From NCBI GenBank assembly GCA_013298865.1, contig JAAFJL010000027.1:1-40169 (forward strand): DNA of 40,169 nucleotides. Reading direction: 5' to 3'. This document shows positions 1 through 10,500 of the stretch, piece after piece (position 1 is the stretch's first letter; each line of letters begins with the position of its first letter). A program made the position numbers and the translations under genes. This DNA is from Cytophagales bacterium (GTDB taxonomy: Bacteria; Bacteroidota; Bacteroidia; Cytophagales; Spirosomataceae). The notes beneath the pieces are model-generated. The model did no database searches. It was not told the DNA's origin and saw only the letters and a program-made list of their open reading frames with translations.

Positions 1-477
1 TTATTATTTTACCCTTACTTAGGGTAAAAAATTGAAAAAATATTTGAATTTTTTTAAAGGGAATCTATGAGTTTCAAAAGTATGTTTTTCGATTCATTTT
101 TTTGTAAAAAAGGTTTTTTTTAGTTTTTAATTTCGAGAAAAAATGTTATAATTTTGTATGACTACAAATTATTAGTTTCAATTTTCAAATAATCTCATTT
201 TTTTCCACTTTTCATAAAATTGTACTTAAAAAAGATTAAATTTTACATAATCTTGAAAATATGCCATTCAGATGATTATTCTGCCAAATGCTATTTTTTC
301 CAAAGAATTTTTTGTTTATTTTTGAATAACCAAATCGTTTGTAGCTAAATTTGATTTTCTCCAAATTGATTAAAGTGAAATTTAACCATAAAAATTTTAT
401 CAGCTTTATTTTAAACAATTATGATTAACATTTTATCATAAAGTTGAAAGCAATTATATAATTAAAGATTCAAAACC
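1..477. other. AT-rich intergenic region upstream of gltB
   Basis: No convincing gene is visible in this stretch, which is very AT-rich with many T and A runs. At 7-29 there is a 9-bp inverted repeat (TTTTACCCT / AGGGTAAAA, 5-base loop) that could be the 3' hairpin of a gene ending left of the window; the T-run on either side is poor. A TAATTTTG box at 149-156 matches the Bacteroidota -7 consensus, but I see no matching -33 TTG. If used, it would leave a leader of about 315 bases before gltB. Confidence 0.4.
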
Positions 478-3400
478 ATGAAAGACATTTACAATCAGAG
501 TTTATATCGCCCCGAATTTGAGCATGACGCCTGCGGTATTGGTTTCGTAGCGAATATGAAAGGACGTAAATCTCACAAAGTTGTTGCAGATGCTATCCAA
601 ATGTTAATTCGGATGGATCATCGTGGAGCTTGTGGCTGTGACCCAAATTCGGGTGATGGTGCTGGTGTGCTAACACAAATTCCTCACGAATTCTTTTTGG
701 AAGAGTGTACCAAACTTGGCATTGATTTACCTGCTGCACAGGAATATGGTGTAGCCGTAGCTTTTTTCCCTAAGCAAGAAAATGCTCGTCAGGAATGTCG
801 TGAGATTTTGGAACGCAAAGCCAAACGTTTAGGATTAGAGATTCTGGGTTATCGTGTCATGCCTGTTGATAATTCTGAAATTCAAGGAGCGGAATCTGGT
901 AATACCGAGCCAATCATGGAACAGATTTTTATTAAATATTCTGCCGTTGTAAAAGACGAAATGGAGTTTGAGCGAAAACTGTATATTTTCCGTCAGTATT
1001 CTGCAAGAGTTATCAATGAAACTGTGAAAGCGGTGGAAGGAAAATTCTATTATGCTTCATGTTCAAGTCGTACTATTCTATACAAAGGAATGCTAACGAC
1101 CATGCAAGTTCCCAATTATTTTGATGATTTGAAAAGCGAAGAATTTACTTCGGCATTTGCCATTGTTCACTCTCGTTTCTCTACCAATACTTTTCCAGAG
1201 TGGAAATTAGCACAGCCTTTTCGTTTTATTGCCCATAACGGAGAAATCAATACCGTAAAAGGAAATGCAGGTTGGATGCAAGCACAGTCAGCTTTGTTCC
1301 AGTCAAAACTCTTCTCGAAAGAAGAGATGGAAATGATTTTGCCAATTTGTCAGACGAACCAATCAGATTCTGCCGTTCTCGACAACGCCATCGAGTTATT
1401 GTATTTATCGGGTCGTTCATTGCCACACGTAATGATGATGTTGATTCCTGAAGCATGGGACGGACACGAATCTATGGAAGAATATAAACGTGATTTCTAC
1501 GAATACCACGCTGCCATGATGGAACCTTGGGATGGTCCAGCTTCGATTTCGTTTACAGATGGAAAAATCATTGGGGCAACTTTAGATAGAAATGGACTTC
1601 GTCCATCTCGTTATTGGGTTACAGATGATGATTTCGTAATCATGGCTTCTGAGGCAGGTGTATTGGACATTGACCAATCTAAGGTTGTTTCAAAAGGACG
1701 TTTACAACCTGGAAAAATGTTCGTGGTTGACATGGAGCAGGGTAGAATCATCCCAGATACAGAATTGAAAGAAAAAATCTGCAAGCAACAGCCTTACGGA
1801 GAATGGTTAAAGAAGAATAAAATCAAAGTTGAGAATCTGCCAGAAGCAGGAGCAGAGTACCGTGTTCCTTTTGAAAGAGAATTATTGCTTCGTCAGCAAG
1901 TTTTTGGATTCACGACAGAAGATTTAAGAGTAATTCTTGCCCAAATGGTAGAAACTGGGAAAGAAGCATTAGGTTCAATGGGAATAGATACCCCTTTGGC
2001 GGTGCTTTCAGAGCAAGCTCAACACATTGGATATTATTTCAAGCAGCTTTTTGCACAAGTTACAAATCCACCAATTGACCCGATTCGTGAAAGAACGGTC
2101 ATGTCACTTTTGTCTGACATTGGAGGTTTGAAAAACTTGTTGGAAGAATCACCAGAACATTGTCGCCAAATTGAAATTCAGCAACCTGTTTTGAGAAATA
2201 ATGAAATTGAGAAAATTCGTTGGATTGACCATAAAGATTTTCAAACAAAATCTATTCATATAACTTTCAGAGCAGACGGAAAAGATGGACGTTTGAAGCA
2301 CGCTTTGGATAGAATTTGTAGATACGCAGAAGATGCAGTAGATGATGGTTACTCAATTTTATTATTGACAGACCGTGGTGTTGACTCATCGCACGCTCCA
2401 ATTCCTTCATTATTAGCAACAGCAGCTATACATCATCATTTGATTCGTACGGGAAAAAGGGCTCAAACAGGTCTGATTGTAGAAGCAGGAGACGTTTGGG
2501 AATCGCATCATTTTGCTACCCTAATTGGCTTTGGAGCTTCGGCAGTGAATCCATACATGGCATTCGAGACCATTCGTGGAATGAAAGAAAAGGGAATCCT
2601 ACAAGTGGATTATCCTTACGAAAAATTAGAATACAACTATGTAAAAGCCGTGAATGGAGAGTTATTGAAGATTTTCTCTAAAATGGGAATTTCAACACTA
2701 CAATCTTATCAGGGGGCTCAAATATTTGAAATTGTAGGTTTATCAAAAGATGTAGTCGATAATTATTTTACTGGTGGAATTTCAAGATTAGGAGGAATTG
2801 GTTTGGATGGACTTCAAAAAGAAGCCCTTATAAAGCACCGTAATGGTTATCCAGAAGCACCTGTTTCTAATCCAAAATTAGAAGTAGGAGGGGTTTATCA
2901 GTGGAAACAACGTGGAGAAGCCCATTTGTTTAATCCTGCAACAGTTCACCTTTTGCAACATTCTACTAAAACCAACGACTATCAATTATTTAAAAAATTC
3001 AGTAAAATTATTGATGACCAAGCCGAAAAGGCGATGACACTGAGAGGTTTGCTGAAATTCAAGAAAAAACGTCCATCAATTTCTATTGACGAAGTAGAAC
3101 CAATTGAAAATATCTTCAAACGTTTTGCGACTGGTGCAATGTCATTTGGCTCGATTTCTTACGAAGCTCATACAACTTTAGCCATTGCTATGAACCGCAT
3201 TGGTGGAAAATCAAATACTGGAGAAGGTGGCGAAGACCCAATTCGTTTTGAGGATATGGCAAATGGCGATTCAATGAATTCTGCCATTAAGCAGGTAGCA
3301 TCTGGTCGTTTTGGTGTAACAGCTCATTATTTGACCAACGCCAATGAGTTACAAATAAAGATGGCTCAGGGTGCAAAACCTGGAGAAGGCGGACAATTAC

Positions 3401-5052
3401 CAGGGCATAAAGTAGATGATTGGATTGGAAAAACTCGTCATTCAACGCCTGGCGTAGGTTTGATTTCTCCACCGCCACATCATGATATTTATTCGATTGA
3501 AGATTTAGCACAGTTAATTTTTGATTTGAAAAATGCGAACCGTGCTGCCAGAATTTCTGTAAAATTAGTATCAGAAGCAGGAGTTGGAACGGTAGCCGCA
3601 GGAGTAGCGAAAGCCCATGCAGACCATATTTTAATAGCAGGTCATGACGGCGGAACAGGAGCTTCTCCACTTTCATCAATTCGTCATGCAGGTTTGCCTT
3701 GGGAATTAGGTTTGGCTGAAACGCATCAAACTTTGGTACGTAATAAATTGCGTGGTCGAGTGACAGTTCAGACAGACGGACAAATTAGAACTGGTAGAGA
3801 TTTAGCCATTGCCACATTATTAGGTGCAGAGGAATACGGCGTTGCAACGGCAGCTTTAGTCGCAGCAGGTTGTATCATGATGCGTAAATGCCACGTGAAT
3901 ACTTGTCCAGTGGGAGTAGCCACACAAGACCCACGTTTGCGTGCCATGTTTACAGGAGACCCTACTCATGTGGTAAATATGTTCCATTTCTTAGCCCAAG
4001 AAATGAGAGAAATCATGGCAGACTTAGGTTTCAAGACTGTTAATGAAATGGTCGGACAAGCAGATTATTTAGAAACTAAAGATAATCTTGACCACTGGAA
4101 ATTGAAAAACCTTGACCTTTCTCCAATTTTGTTCAAAGAGCCAATATCGTTAGATGTCGCCCTTTACAAACAAGAAGAACAAGACCACGGTTTGCAAGAT
4201 CAATTGGATTGGGAATTGTTGAAAATTGCGAAACCAGCAATCGAGCATCAAGAAAAAGTAACAGGTACTTTTGATGTTATTAACGTAAATCGTACGATTG
4301 GAACAATGCTTTCTAATGAGATTACGAAGGTCTATGGAGCAAAAGGTTTACCAAATGATACTATAAAAGTAAAGTTTAATGGTACGGCTGGACAATCATT
4401 CGGTGCATTTTCTGTGAATGGAATCACTTTTGAATTAGAAGGAGATGCCAACGATTATATCGGAAAAGGGCTTTGTGGGGCTAAATTGATAGTTTATCCA
4501 AATAAAAAAGCCAAATTCAAGCCTTCTGAAAATTCTATTGTTGGAAATGTTTCTTTCTATGGGGCAACTTCAGGAGAAGCCTATTTAAGAGGTATGGCAG
4601 GCGAGCGTTTTTGCGTGAGAAACTCAGGTGCAAAAATCGTGGTAGAAGGAATTGGAGACCATGGTGCGGAATATATGACTGGTGGTTTGGCAATTATACT
4701 CGGAGAAACAGGTAGAAACTTTGGGGCTGGTATGTCTGGCGGTGTTGCTTATATCTGGGATAAAAAATCAGATTTTGCTTCAAAACTCAATGGCGAAATG
4801 GTAGCAATTGAAGGAATTACGATTGAAGATGAAAAGATTTTGAAAATGTATATTCAAAACCACTTCGATTATACCAATTCAGATGTTGCAGAGTTTTTCT
4901 TGAATAACTGGGAGACTTGCATGAAACAGATGGTGAAGGTTTTACCACAAGATTTCAAAAAAGCATTAGCAGCAAGAGATATTTCAATTTCAGAAGTTTT
5001 GGAAGATAAAAATGTGGTCTATCGTGATATACAGGTAGAACTTGTACATTGA
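478..5052 (+). CDS. gltB: glutamate synthase (GOGAT), large (alpha) subunit
   Basis: 1524 residues, the usual length for bacterial GltB. It transfers the glutamine amide to 2-oxoglutarate to give two glutamates, in complex with GltD, in cytoplasmic ammonium assimilation. The class II amidotransferase domain starts at Cys19 (DACGIGF), so an 18-residue propeptide is presumably removed. The central domain and the FMN/2-oxoglutarate barrel follow (GEGGEDP, AKPGEGGQLPG, GHDGGTGASP). The 3Fe-4S cysteines are C1132, C1138 and C1143 (spacing CX5CX4C), followed by the C-terminal GXGXG beta-helix (GTAGQSFGAF, GDHGAEYMTGG). All key motifs look intact. gltD follows after 149 bases in the same direction, so the two are probably co-transcribed. 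The start ATG is the first in frame and leads directly into the conserved N-terminus. Confidence 0.98.
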   Translation: MKDIYNQSLYRPEFEHDACGIGFVANMKGRKSHKVVADAIQMLIRMDHRGACGCDPNSGDGAGVLTQIPHEFFLEECTKLGIDLPAAQEYGVAVAFFPKQENARQECREILERKAKRLGLEILGYRVMPVDNSEIQGAESGNTEPIMEQIFIKYSAVVKDEMEFERKLYIFRQYSARVINETVKAVEGKFYYASCSSRTILYKGMLTTMQVPNYFDDLKSEEFTSAFAIVHSRFSTNTFPEWKLAQPFRFIAHNGEINTVKGNAGWMQAQSALFQSKLFSKEEMEMILPICQTNQSDSAVLDNAIELLYLSGRSLPHVMMMLIPEAWDGHESMEEYKRDFYEYHAAMMEPWDGPASISFTDGKIIGATLDRNGLRPSRYWVTDDDFVIMASEAGVLDIDQSKVVSKGRLQPGKMFVVDMEQGRIIPDTELKEKICKQQPYGEWLKKNKIKVENLPEAGAEYRVPFERELLLRQQVFGFTTEDLRVILAQMVETGKEALGSMGIDTPLAVLSEQAQHIGYYFKQLFAQVTNPPIDPIRERTVMSLLSDIGGLKNLLEESPEHCRQIEIQQPVLRNNEIEKIRWIDHKDFQTKSIHITFRADGKDGRLKHALDRICRYAEDAVDDGYSILLLTDRGVDSSHAPIPSLLATAAIHHHLIRTGKRAQTGLIVEAGDVWESHHFATLIGFGASAVNPYMAFETIRGMKEKGILQVDYPYEKLEYNYVKAVNGELLKIFSKMGISTLQSYQGAQIFEIVGLSKDVVDNYFTGGISRLGGIGLDGLQKEALIKHRNGYPEAPVSNPKLEVGGVYQWKQRGEAHLFNPATVHLLQHSTKTNDYQLFKKFSKIIDDQAEKAMTLRGLLKFKKKRPSISIDEVEPIENIFKRFATGAMSFGSISYEAHTTLAIAMNRIGGKSNTGEGGEDPIRFEDMANGDSMNSAIKQVASGRFGVTAHYLTNANELQIKMAQGAKPGEGGQLPGHKVDDWIGKTRHSTPGVGLISPPPHHDIYSIEDLAQLIFDLKNANRAARISVKLVSEAGVGTVAAGVAKAHADHILIAGHDGGTGASPLSSIRHAGLPWELGLAETHQTLVRNKLRGRVTVQTDGQIRTGRDLAIATLLGAEEYGVATAALVAAGCIMMRKCHVNTCPVGVATQDPRLRAMFTGDPTHVVNMFHFLAQEMREIMADLGFKTVNEMVGQADYLETKDNLDHWKLKNLDLSPILFKEPISLDVALYKQEEQDHGLQDQLDWELLKIAKPAIEHQEKVTGTFDVINVNRTIGTMLSNEITKVYGAKGLPNDTIKVKFNGTAGQSFGAFSVNGITFELEGDANDYIGKGLCGAKLIVYPNKKAKFKPSENSIVGNVSFYGATSGEAYLRGMAGERFCVRNSGAKIVVEGIGDHGAEYMTGGLAIILGETGRNFGAGMSGGVAYIWDKKSDFASKLNGEMVAIEGITIEDEKILKMYIQNHFDYTNSDVAEFFLNNWETCMKQMVKVLPQDFKKALAARDISISEVLEDKNVVYRDIQVELVH

Positions 5053-5059
5053 GATGATA

Positions 5060-5175
5060 ACCGCAAGGACGCTAAGGCACGAAAGTAACATGAGAAAATT
5101 TAAGAGCTAAAATGAAATATTTATTGCGAAGACACGGAAAAATGCTAAATCATTGCGACTTTCCGTCTTAGCGGT
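5060..5175. repeat. imperfect inverted-repeat element between gltB and gltD
   Basis: The gltB-gltD spacer contains ACCGCAAGGACGCTAAGGC at 5060-5078 running into ACGAAAG. At 5159-5175, CTTTCCGTCTTAGCGGT is its shortened reverse complement. A third related piece (TTGCGAAGACACGGAAAAAT) lies between them. The 'ACCGC..AAGACG..AAAG' flavour resembles short dispersed intergenic repeats seen in many Bacteroidota genomes. The element could fold in the gltBD transcript. Confidence 0.45.
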
Positions 5176-5201
5176 AAATTCCGAAATCAAAATAAATACA
5201 A

Positions 5202-6692
5202 ATGGGAAAAGCCACAGGATTTTTAGAAGTAACAAGAGAAACTCCTAAGAAAAGACCCGTCTCAGAGCGTGTCTTAGACTTTAAAGAAATAGAAATTGAT
5301 TTTTCAGGCGAAAAAGTAGCACAACAAGCAAGTCGTTGTATGGATTGTGGTATTCCTTTTTGTCATAATGGCTGTCCACTCGGAAATATCATTCCTGAAT
5401 TTAACGATGCAGTTTATGACCAAAACTGGAGTTATGCCTACGAAATATTATCTTCAACGAATAATTTTCCAGAATTTACAGGTAGAATTTGTCCAGCACC
5501 CTGCGAAGCATCTTGTGTTTTAGGAATCAATAAACCACCAGTTACGATTGAATATATTGAAAAATCAATCATTGAACACGCTTTTGCGAATGGTTTAGTA
5601 AAACCTCATATTCCTGAAAAAAGAACAGGTAAAACCGTTGCCATTGTAGGTTCTGGACCTGCTGGTATGGCTGCTGCTGCACAATTAAACAAAGCGGGTC
5701 ATACAGTTACAGTGTTTGAACGTGCCGATAAAATTGGTGGATTATTAAGATACGGTATTCCTGATTTTAAATTAGAAAAAGCTATCGTACAACGTCGAGT
5801 GGAGGTAATGGAAGCCGAGGGAATTGTTTTCAAGACAAATACCAATATCGGAGTTGATATTAAAACTCATGATTTATTAGAAAATTTTGATACGATTATT
5901 TTAGCTGGAGGTTCAACCGTTCCAAGAACTTTGCCAATTCCAGGGGCAGAACTGAAGGGTGTTTATCCTGCGATGGAGTTTCTTTCTCAGCAAAATAAAA
6001 GAGTCTCTAACATAATTCCAGAAGTAGATCATCGGGGTTTGCAGTACCAAAACGGGCAGATTTTGGCAACGGATAAAAATGTTATTGTCATAGGTGGAGG
6101 AGATACAGGTTCAGACTGTGTAGGAACTTCAAATCGTCAGAAAGCAAAGACTATTACTCAGGTGGAGGTCATGCCTATGCCACCAACAGAACGTGCTGCA
6201 CAGACCCCATGGCCTAACTGGCCCATGATGTTGCGTACATCTACGTCGCACGAAGAAGGTACAGACCGTCAGTGGTCAATTGCGGTTCAAGAATTTGTGG
6301 GAGAAAATGGTAATCTTTCGGGAATTAAAATTGCAGATATTGCCTTAGAAGTAGTTGATGGTAAAGCAAAACAAATTCATAAAAATGAGAGAATTGTTCC
6401 AGCAGAATTAGCTTTGATTGCCGCAGGTTTTTTGCACCCACAAAGAGAAGGTTTGTTGGCACAATTAGAGGATTTTGGAATGGAGTTCGACGAAAGAGGA
6501 AATGTTAAGGCAAATGACTACCAAACTTCGATTGATAAAGTTTTTGCAGCAGGAGATATGCGTAGAGGACAGTCATTGGTTGTTTGGGCGATTTCAGAAG
6601 GAAGAGAAGCCGCTCGTGCTGCCGACATTTATTTGATGGGAGAATCTTTGTTAGAAGCAAAATCTGTATCAAGTTTAGCCATTATGGCGTAA
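5202..6692 (+). CDS. gltD: glutamate synthase small (beta) subunit
   Basis: 496 residues, typical of GltD, the FAD protein that takes electrons from NAD(P)H and passes them through Fe-S clusters to GltB. N-terminal cluster cysteines are C46, C49, C54 and C58 (CMDCGIPFCHNGC), with a second Cys group at C97, C101 and C105. The FAD Rossmann motif GSGPAG is at 150-155 and the NAD(P)-binding motif GGGDTGSD at 298-305. A C-terminal AAGDMRRGQSLVVWAI motif closes the FAD site. It follows gltB in the same orientation after a repeat-bearing 149-base spacer, and a hairpin terminator at 6728-6762 ends the unit. Confidence 0.97.
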   Translation: MGKATGFLEVTRETPKKRPVSERVLDFKEIEIDFSGEKVAQQASRCMDCGIPFCHNGCPLGNIIPEFNDAVYDQNWSYAYEILSSTNNFPEFTGRICPAPCEASCVLGINKPPVTIEYIEKSIIEHAFANGLVKPHIPEKRTGKTVAIVGSGPAGMAAAAQLNKAGHTVTVFERADKIGGLLRYGIPDFKLEKAIVQRRVEVMEAEGIVFKTNTNIGVDIKTHDLLENFDTIILAGGSTVPRTLPIPGAELKGVYPAMEFLSQQNKRVSNIIPEVDHRGLQYQNGQILATDKNVIVIGGGDTGSDCVGTSNRQKAKTITQVEVMPMPPTERAAQTPWPNWPMMLRTSTSHEEGTDRQWSIAVQEFVGENGNLSGIKIADIALEVVDGKAKQIHKNERIVPAELALIAAGFLHPQREGLLAQLEDFGMEFDERGNVKANDYQTSIDKVFAAGDMRRGQSLVVWAISEGREAARAADIYLMGESLLEAKSVSSLAIMA

Positions 6693-6727
6693 ATGCCCTT
6701 AACTTAGAAAGAGTCTTAAAAATTTTT

Positions 6728-6762
6728 AAAAAAAGTCATTGGCTATGCTGATGGCTTTTTTT
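6728..6762 (+). terminator. Rho-independent terminator after gltD
   Basis: AAAAAGTCAT pairs with ATGGCTTTTT (one G-T pair) around a short loop, and the 3' side runs into T's. It lies 36 bases past the gltD stop. Confidence 0.7.
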
Positions 6763-6891
6763 ATGAGCGATACGGTAGAGAAAATAATTTTTTTCAAAAA
6801 AAAGAAAATAAATAACCCCCTGTTAATCAGAAAACTAAGGGGTGAATTGAGTAAAAATATAGATAAAGAAATCTTTTTTTTACCTAAAAAC

Positions 6892-6923
6892 TTGCATTAA
6901 ACCCCAAAAAAGCCCTACCTTTG
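6892..6923 (+). promoter_or_regulatory. Bacteroidota-type promoter of the tRNA cluster
   Basis: TTG at 6892-6894 and TACCTTTG at 6916-6923 are separated by 21 bases. This agrees with the Bacteroidota sigma factor consensus (-33 TTTG, -7 TAnnTTTG). It sits 45 bases ahead of the tRNA-Ser gene, the expected spot for a stable-RNA promoter. Confidence 0.6.
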
Positions 6924-6968
6924 CATCACCGAAACACAGAGGGCAAGTAAAATTGTAGAAAGTGTTAA

Positions 6969-7056
6969 GGAGAGTTGCCTGAGAGGCCGAAAGGAGCCGT
7001 TTGCTAAACTGCCGTACCTCACAAGGGTACCGAGGGTTCGAATCCCTCACTCTCCG
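6969..7056 (+). tRNA. tRNA-Ser (anticodon GCT)
   Basis: An 88-base class II tRNA. The acceptor stem GGAGAGT pairs with ACTCTCC, with discriminator G7056. The T-arm reads GAGGGTTCGAATCCCTC, and a long variable arm (GTACC...GGTAC) is typical of serine tRNA. The anticodon loop TTGCTAA puts GCT at 7003-7005, reading AGC/AGU codons. One apparent C-T mismatch lies in the anticodon stem (GCCGT/ACTGC). The 3' CCA is not encoded. Confidence 0.93.
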
Positions 7057-7112
7057 CATAATTCAAAGTTGTAAGGTTAACGTTTTGAATTATTGCATAA
7101 GGTCAAAAACTT

Positions 7113-7186
7113 CGGGGTGTAGCGTAGCCCGGTATCGCGCCTGCTTTGGGAGCAGGAGGTCGTAGGTTCGAATCCTGCCACCCCGA
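7113..7186 (+). tRNA. tRNA-Pro (anticodon TGG)
   Basis: A 74-base cloverleaf. The acceptor CGGGGTG pairs with CACCCCG, discriminator A7186. The anticodon stem CCTGC/GCAGG encloses loop TTTGGGA, with anticodon TGG at 7147-7149. The T-loop is GTTCGAATC. CCA is not encoded. Confidence 0.95.
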
Positions 7187-7196
7187 CAACATAAGG

Positions 7197-7271
7197 TGTC
7201 AATTTGAGAATTTTAATATTTGAAAATTGTTTTCAAATGATATATTTTCAAATTGACATTTTTTTGTTTTT
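7197..7271 (+). terminator. nested hairpins plus T-run between tRNA-Pro and tRNA-Arg
   Basis: TGTCAATTTGA (7197-7207) pairs perfectly with TCAAATTGACA (7248-7258). Inside lies a second perfect hairpin, ATTTGAAAA-TTG-TTTTCAAAT. A T-rich tract at 7259-7272 follows and abuts the tRNA-Arg 5' end. It could be a terminator for tRNA-Pro or an RNase processing structure in a tri-tRNA transcript. Confidence 0.5.
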
Positions 7272-7272
7272 T

Positions 7273-7346
7273 GGTCTCGTAGCTCAGCTGGATAGAGCAA
7301 CTGCCTTCTAAGCAGTAGGTCACAGGTTCGAATCCTGTCGAGATCA
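7273..7346 (+). tRNA. tRNA-Arg (anticodon TCT)
   Basis: A 74-base cloverleaf. The acceptor GGTCTCG pairs with CGAGATC (one G-T), discriminator A7346. The anticodon stem ACTGC/GCAGT encloses loop CTTCTAA, anticodon TCT at 7307-7309, reading AGA/AGG. The T-arm is ACAGGTTCGAATCCTGT. CCA is not encoded. It is the last tRNA before the AT-rich defence-like operon. Confidence 0.95.
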
Positions 7347-7347
7347 C

Positions 7348-7382
7348 AAAAGCCTTCATACATTGCGTATGGAGGCTTTTTT
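7348..7382 (+). terminator. strong terminator after tRNA-Arg
   Basis: AAAAGCCTTCATAC and GTATGGAGGCTTTT form a 14-bp stem with one G-T pair and a 5-base loop, followed by TTTT. It closes the tRNA transcription unit. Confidence 0.85.
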
Positions 7383-7587
7383 GTTTGTAGTTACATATGC
7401 GAGTACAAAAATCATTTCTATATTTTTTTAAATATTAGATGTAATTTTGCCTTTTAATATTATTTACAAAAAATAGATATTTTGAAACGGATTTGGATTA
7501 AAGTTTCATAGTTACATATGATTGAAGATTTTAGTCATAATAGAGTGCTTTTTTAGTTTGATAAAGAGGTTTAACAACATAAATAAT

Positions 7588-10500
7588 ATGGATTACTTAC
7601 AAAAGAAACTTAGACCATTAATAAATAATTCTAAAATTCCAGCTTTTCAAGCGGTAGCATTTATTAAGAATGATTTTAACCCTGGCGACTTTGAGACTGC
7701 AATAGAAAGTAAGTCTTTATACAAAAAAATAAAGCTGCAAAATAGTAGTTTTAAAAGCATAGAGGATGTTGTCCAAAGAGAACCTTTCATTTTTACCAAT
7801 GACATAAAAAAGGAGTTATTTTGGTTATTGTATAACATTAAACAAGAATCGAAAAAAATAGATGGTTTTTTGCTCCTTAAAAAAAAGTTTGAAGATTCAT
7901 TTTTATTAAGTAATTATGAGGAGGCATATACAATTTTACAAACAATTCGTAATGAATTTGGAGAAAATTTGTGGACTATTGAAATGTCTTTACTACTGAA
8001 AGAATTTCAGTATAATACAAAAGAGAATTGGTCTGAATTATCAAATTTACTTTCAAAACTCAATAGTCCTTTCTATCAATTTTTTGTAAATTTTTTTAGC
8101 AAAAGGATTGAAGAAAATATGTCTTTCGATAATTGTATAAGCCAATTTCAAAGTGATTTTGATGGAGTTATTTGTGATAAAATGATTAAAGATTTTTTGG
8201 TATTTAAGAGCCTATATAATGCAGCTAACTTTGACTATGCTTATAAGAATTTTGAAGGAGTATTATACTTGGCAAATATGTTTAGCACAATAGATCAATA
8301 CTTAATAGCCATTGATGTTGCAATTAAATTGATTTCTTATGAAAGCAAAAATGATCCTATAATTTTACAATTTGTATCAAAAATTCTACCTCTTATTTCT
8401 AACGATGATAAGCTTTTTAATATAGTAAATTTGATTGATAAAAAAAAAGAAGTAATTGTTTTAGAAAACACAGTACCCATACTTCTAATCTTAGATGAGT
8501 ATTCGATTGGAAACTTTGAGAATTGTATCAAATTGTGTGTTGATGCATTAAAAATTAAACCTTCTGTTTTTGAGTTATATGAAATTTATTGTAAGTCATT
8601 AATTAATCTGAATTTGGATTTTGAAAATCTTAACTTTAGTCCTTTAATAGATAAAATTTTATTTTCAGTTTATAATTCTCTTCTTTACAATAATGAAAGT
8701 GAAACCTATTGTTATAAATTATTGAAATATTCTTTGGCACTTCTATCTTTTGATTTTGGTAAGAAACTATCGGCATTTGTCACATCACTAGGCAAAGATG
8801 TTTTAATGAATCATCATTCATTAATAGGTTGTTTATCTTCTACAATAAATAATCCCAGATTACTAAATTTGAATCTTGATAGTAGAGAGGAAAATTTTAT
8901 AAAAAAAAATGAGTGTTTTATGGTTTCGGAATCTTTTAAAATTAACTTATTTATTAATGGAGATAATTCTCAATCTAATCTAATATTTAGCCAAAATCAA
9001 CTTCAATCAGATGTTTACAAAACAAGGAGTTTATTTTATCAATCCAAATTTGAGGAAGTTATAAAAATTGTTGAATTCTATGTTGGAAAATCTGCTTCTC
9101 CTTTTTATTATGACAATATTTTACATCTTTTATTTCAATCGTACATATATACAAATAGGTTAAAAGAGGCAATTATACTGACGGCTACCATAATATCTGA
9201 TAAAGTTTTTTTTACAAATAAATTTAACATTGAAGTACTAATAAATAAAATTCAAACGAAAGGGCATGAAGTTTTTGCTAACCTAATTGAACTTCCAATT
9301 TTATTTAGTTTAATAAAAAAAGACTATGATTTGTATGAAATTTATATAGATTATATGCTTACTTATGAAGAAGAATATCCTAGTAAGCTAAATATTGAAG
9401 ATATAGTAAAGATTTACTCTATCGAAAAAGTAGTTTATTTTTTAAAAGAAGTTTGTACTGTTAGTACAATTAGATACTCATTGGAATTTAAGTCAATTGA
9501 TGAAGCAGAGCAAGAAAGATACGAAATCTGTATGCTTTTAAAAAAAATAGACTCTTCAAACAACCTTATTTATGAAAGAGAAATATCTGATTTACTTAGG
9601 ACTGGTGCAGTTAGAAAGGCACTTAAAGAGTTTAATGCAGGAAGACTTTACGTAAATGTTGAAAGTTTGAAAAACCTTCAATCAAAAAATGTTAAGGAAA
9701 ATTTTTTGAGATATAAAGAGATTGAAATGATTACCAAGGATAAAAATTTAATTGGATTTAACCCTTCAAAAGTCGAACAATGGGTTAATTATACAGATTC
9801 ACAAAATAATTCTCAATTTGATAATCCTTCCTTTTTAGCATTTAAAGCTATTTATCTTGAAACAAGAGAAAAGTTTTTATTCAGTAAAGAATATGGCTTA
9901 GATAGTTGTTTAAGTACTAATTTTCGTCATGGAGCAGTCAAGAATCATTTAAGAAGTGTTTTTGAAAAATTAAACTTAGTTACTGTTAAAGAGGATGAGG
10001 AATACATAGATAATTATTATTGGTCTGAAAGAAAAGTTGCAGATTATAATTCAAATTATAAAATTCAAGAGCGATTAAAGAAATTTTCTCAAGAAATAGA
10101 CGAATATACAGATTACATTAGAGATAATCTTATTCAGATACAAACAGAAAGATTTACTGATAATAAAGAAGGACTCTTCAGATATTTCACTAATGATACC
10201 TTATTATTGGATTTTTTTCAAGAACATAAAACAAGATTTGTTTCTGGAGATTCAATAATGGAAATAATTTACTCTGGTTTAATACAAACGACTATCTTTG
10301 AAATTTTTCAAAATATTTACGAAAAATTTACAATAAGTATAAATAATACTTTTCAAAAGTATGTCGAAGACTTACAATCAGATTTAAGATTATTAGGGGT
10401 TTCTAATCAATCAGAGTTATTACCAAATATAATTAAAAGTAGTACTGATATTCAGTCTGAATTGGAAATTATAGCAGAAAGCTTCTTTCTTAATACAACC

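Noticed and set aside
236..418. 60-codon minus-strand frame upstream of gltB
   Set aside because: Low-complexity, lysine/asparagine/phenylalanine-rich product expected by chance from AT-rich DNA.
3287..3679. 130-codon open frame on the minus strand inside gltB
   Set aside because: It is antisense to an intact, highly conserved coding region and has no recognisable protein character.
6814..6842. ACCCC...GGGGT hairpin downstream of gltD as a second terminator
   Set aside because: The stem is short with a large loop and no T-run; the hairpin at 6728-6762 is sufficient.
7522..7587. Upstream ATG extension of the DtcA-like gene by 22 residues
   Set aside because: The added segment is not supported by coding character, and the ATG at 7588 gives a natural start; the extension remains possible.
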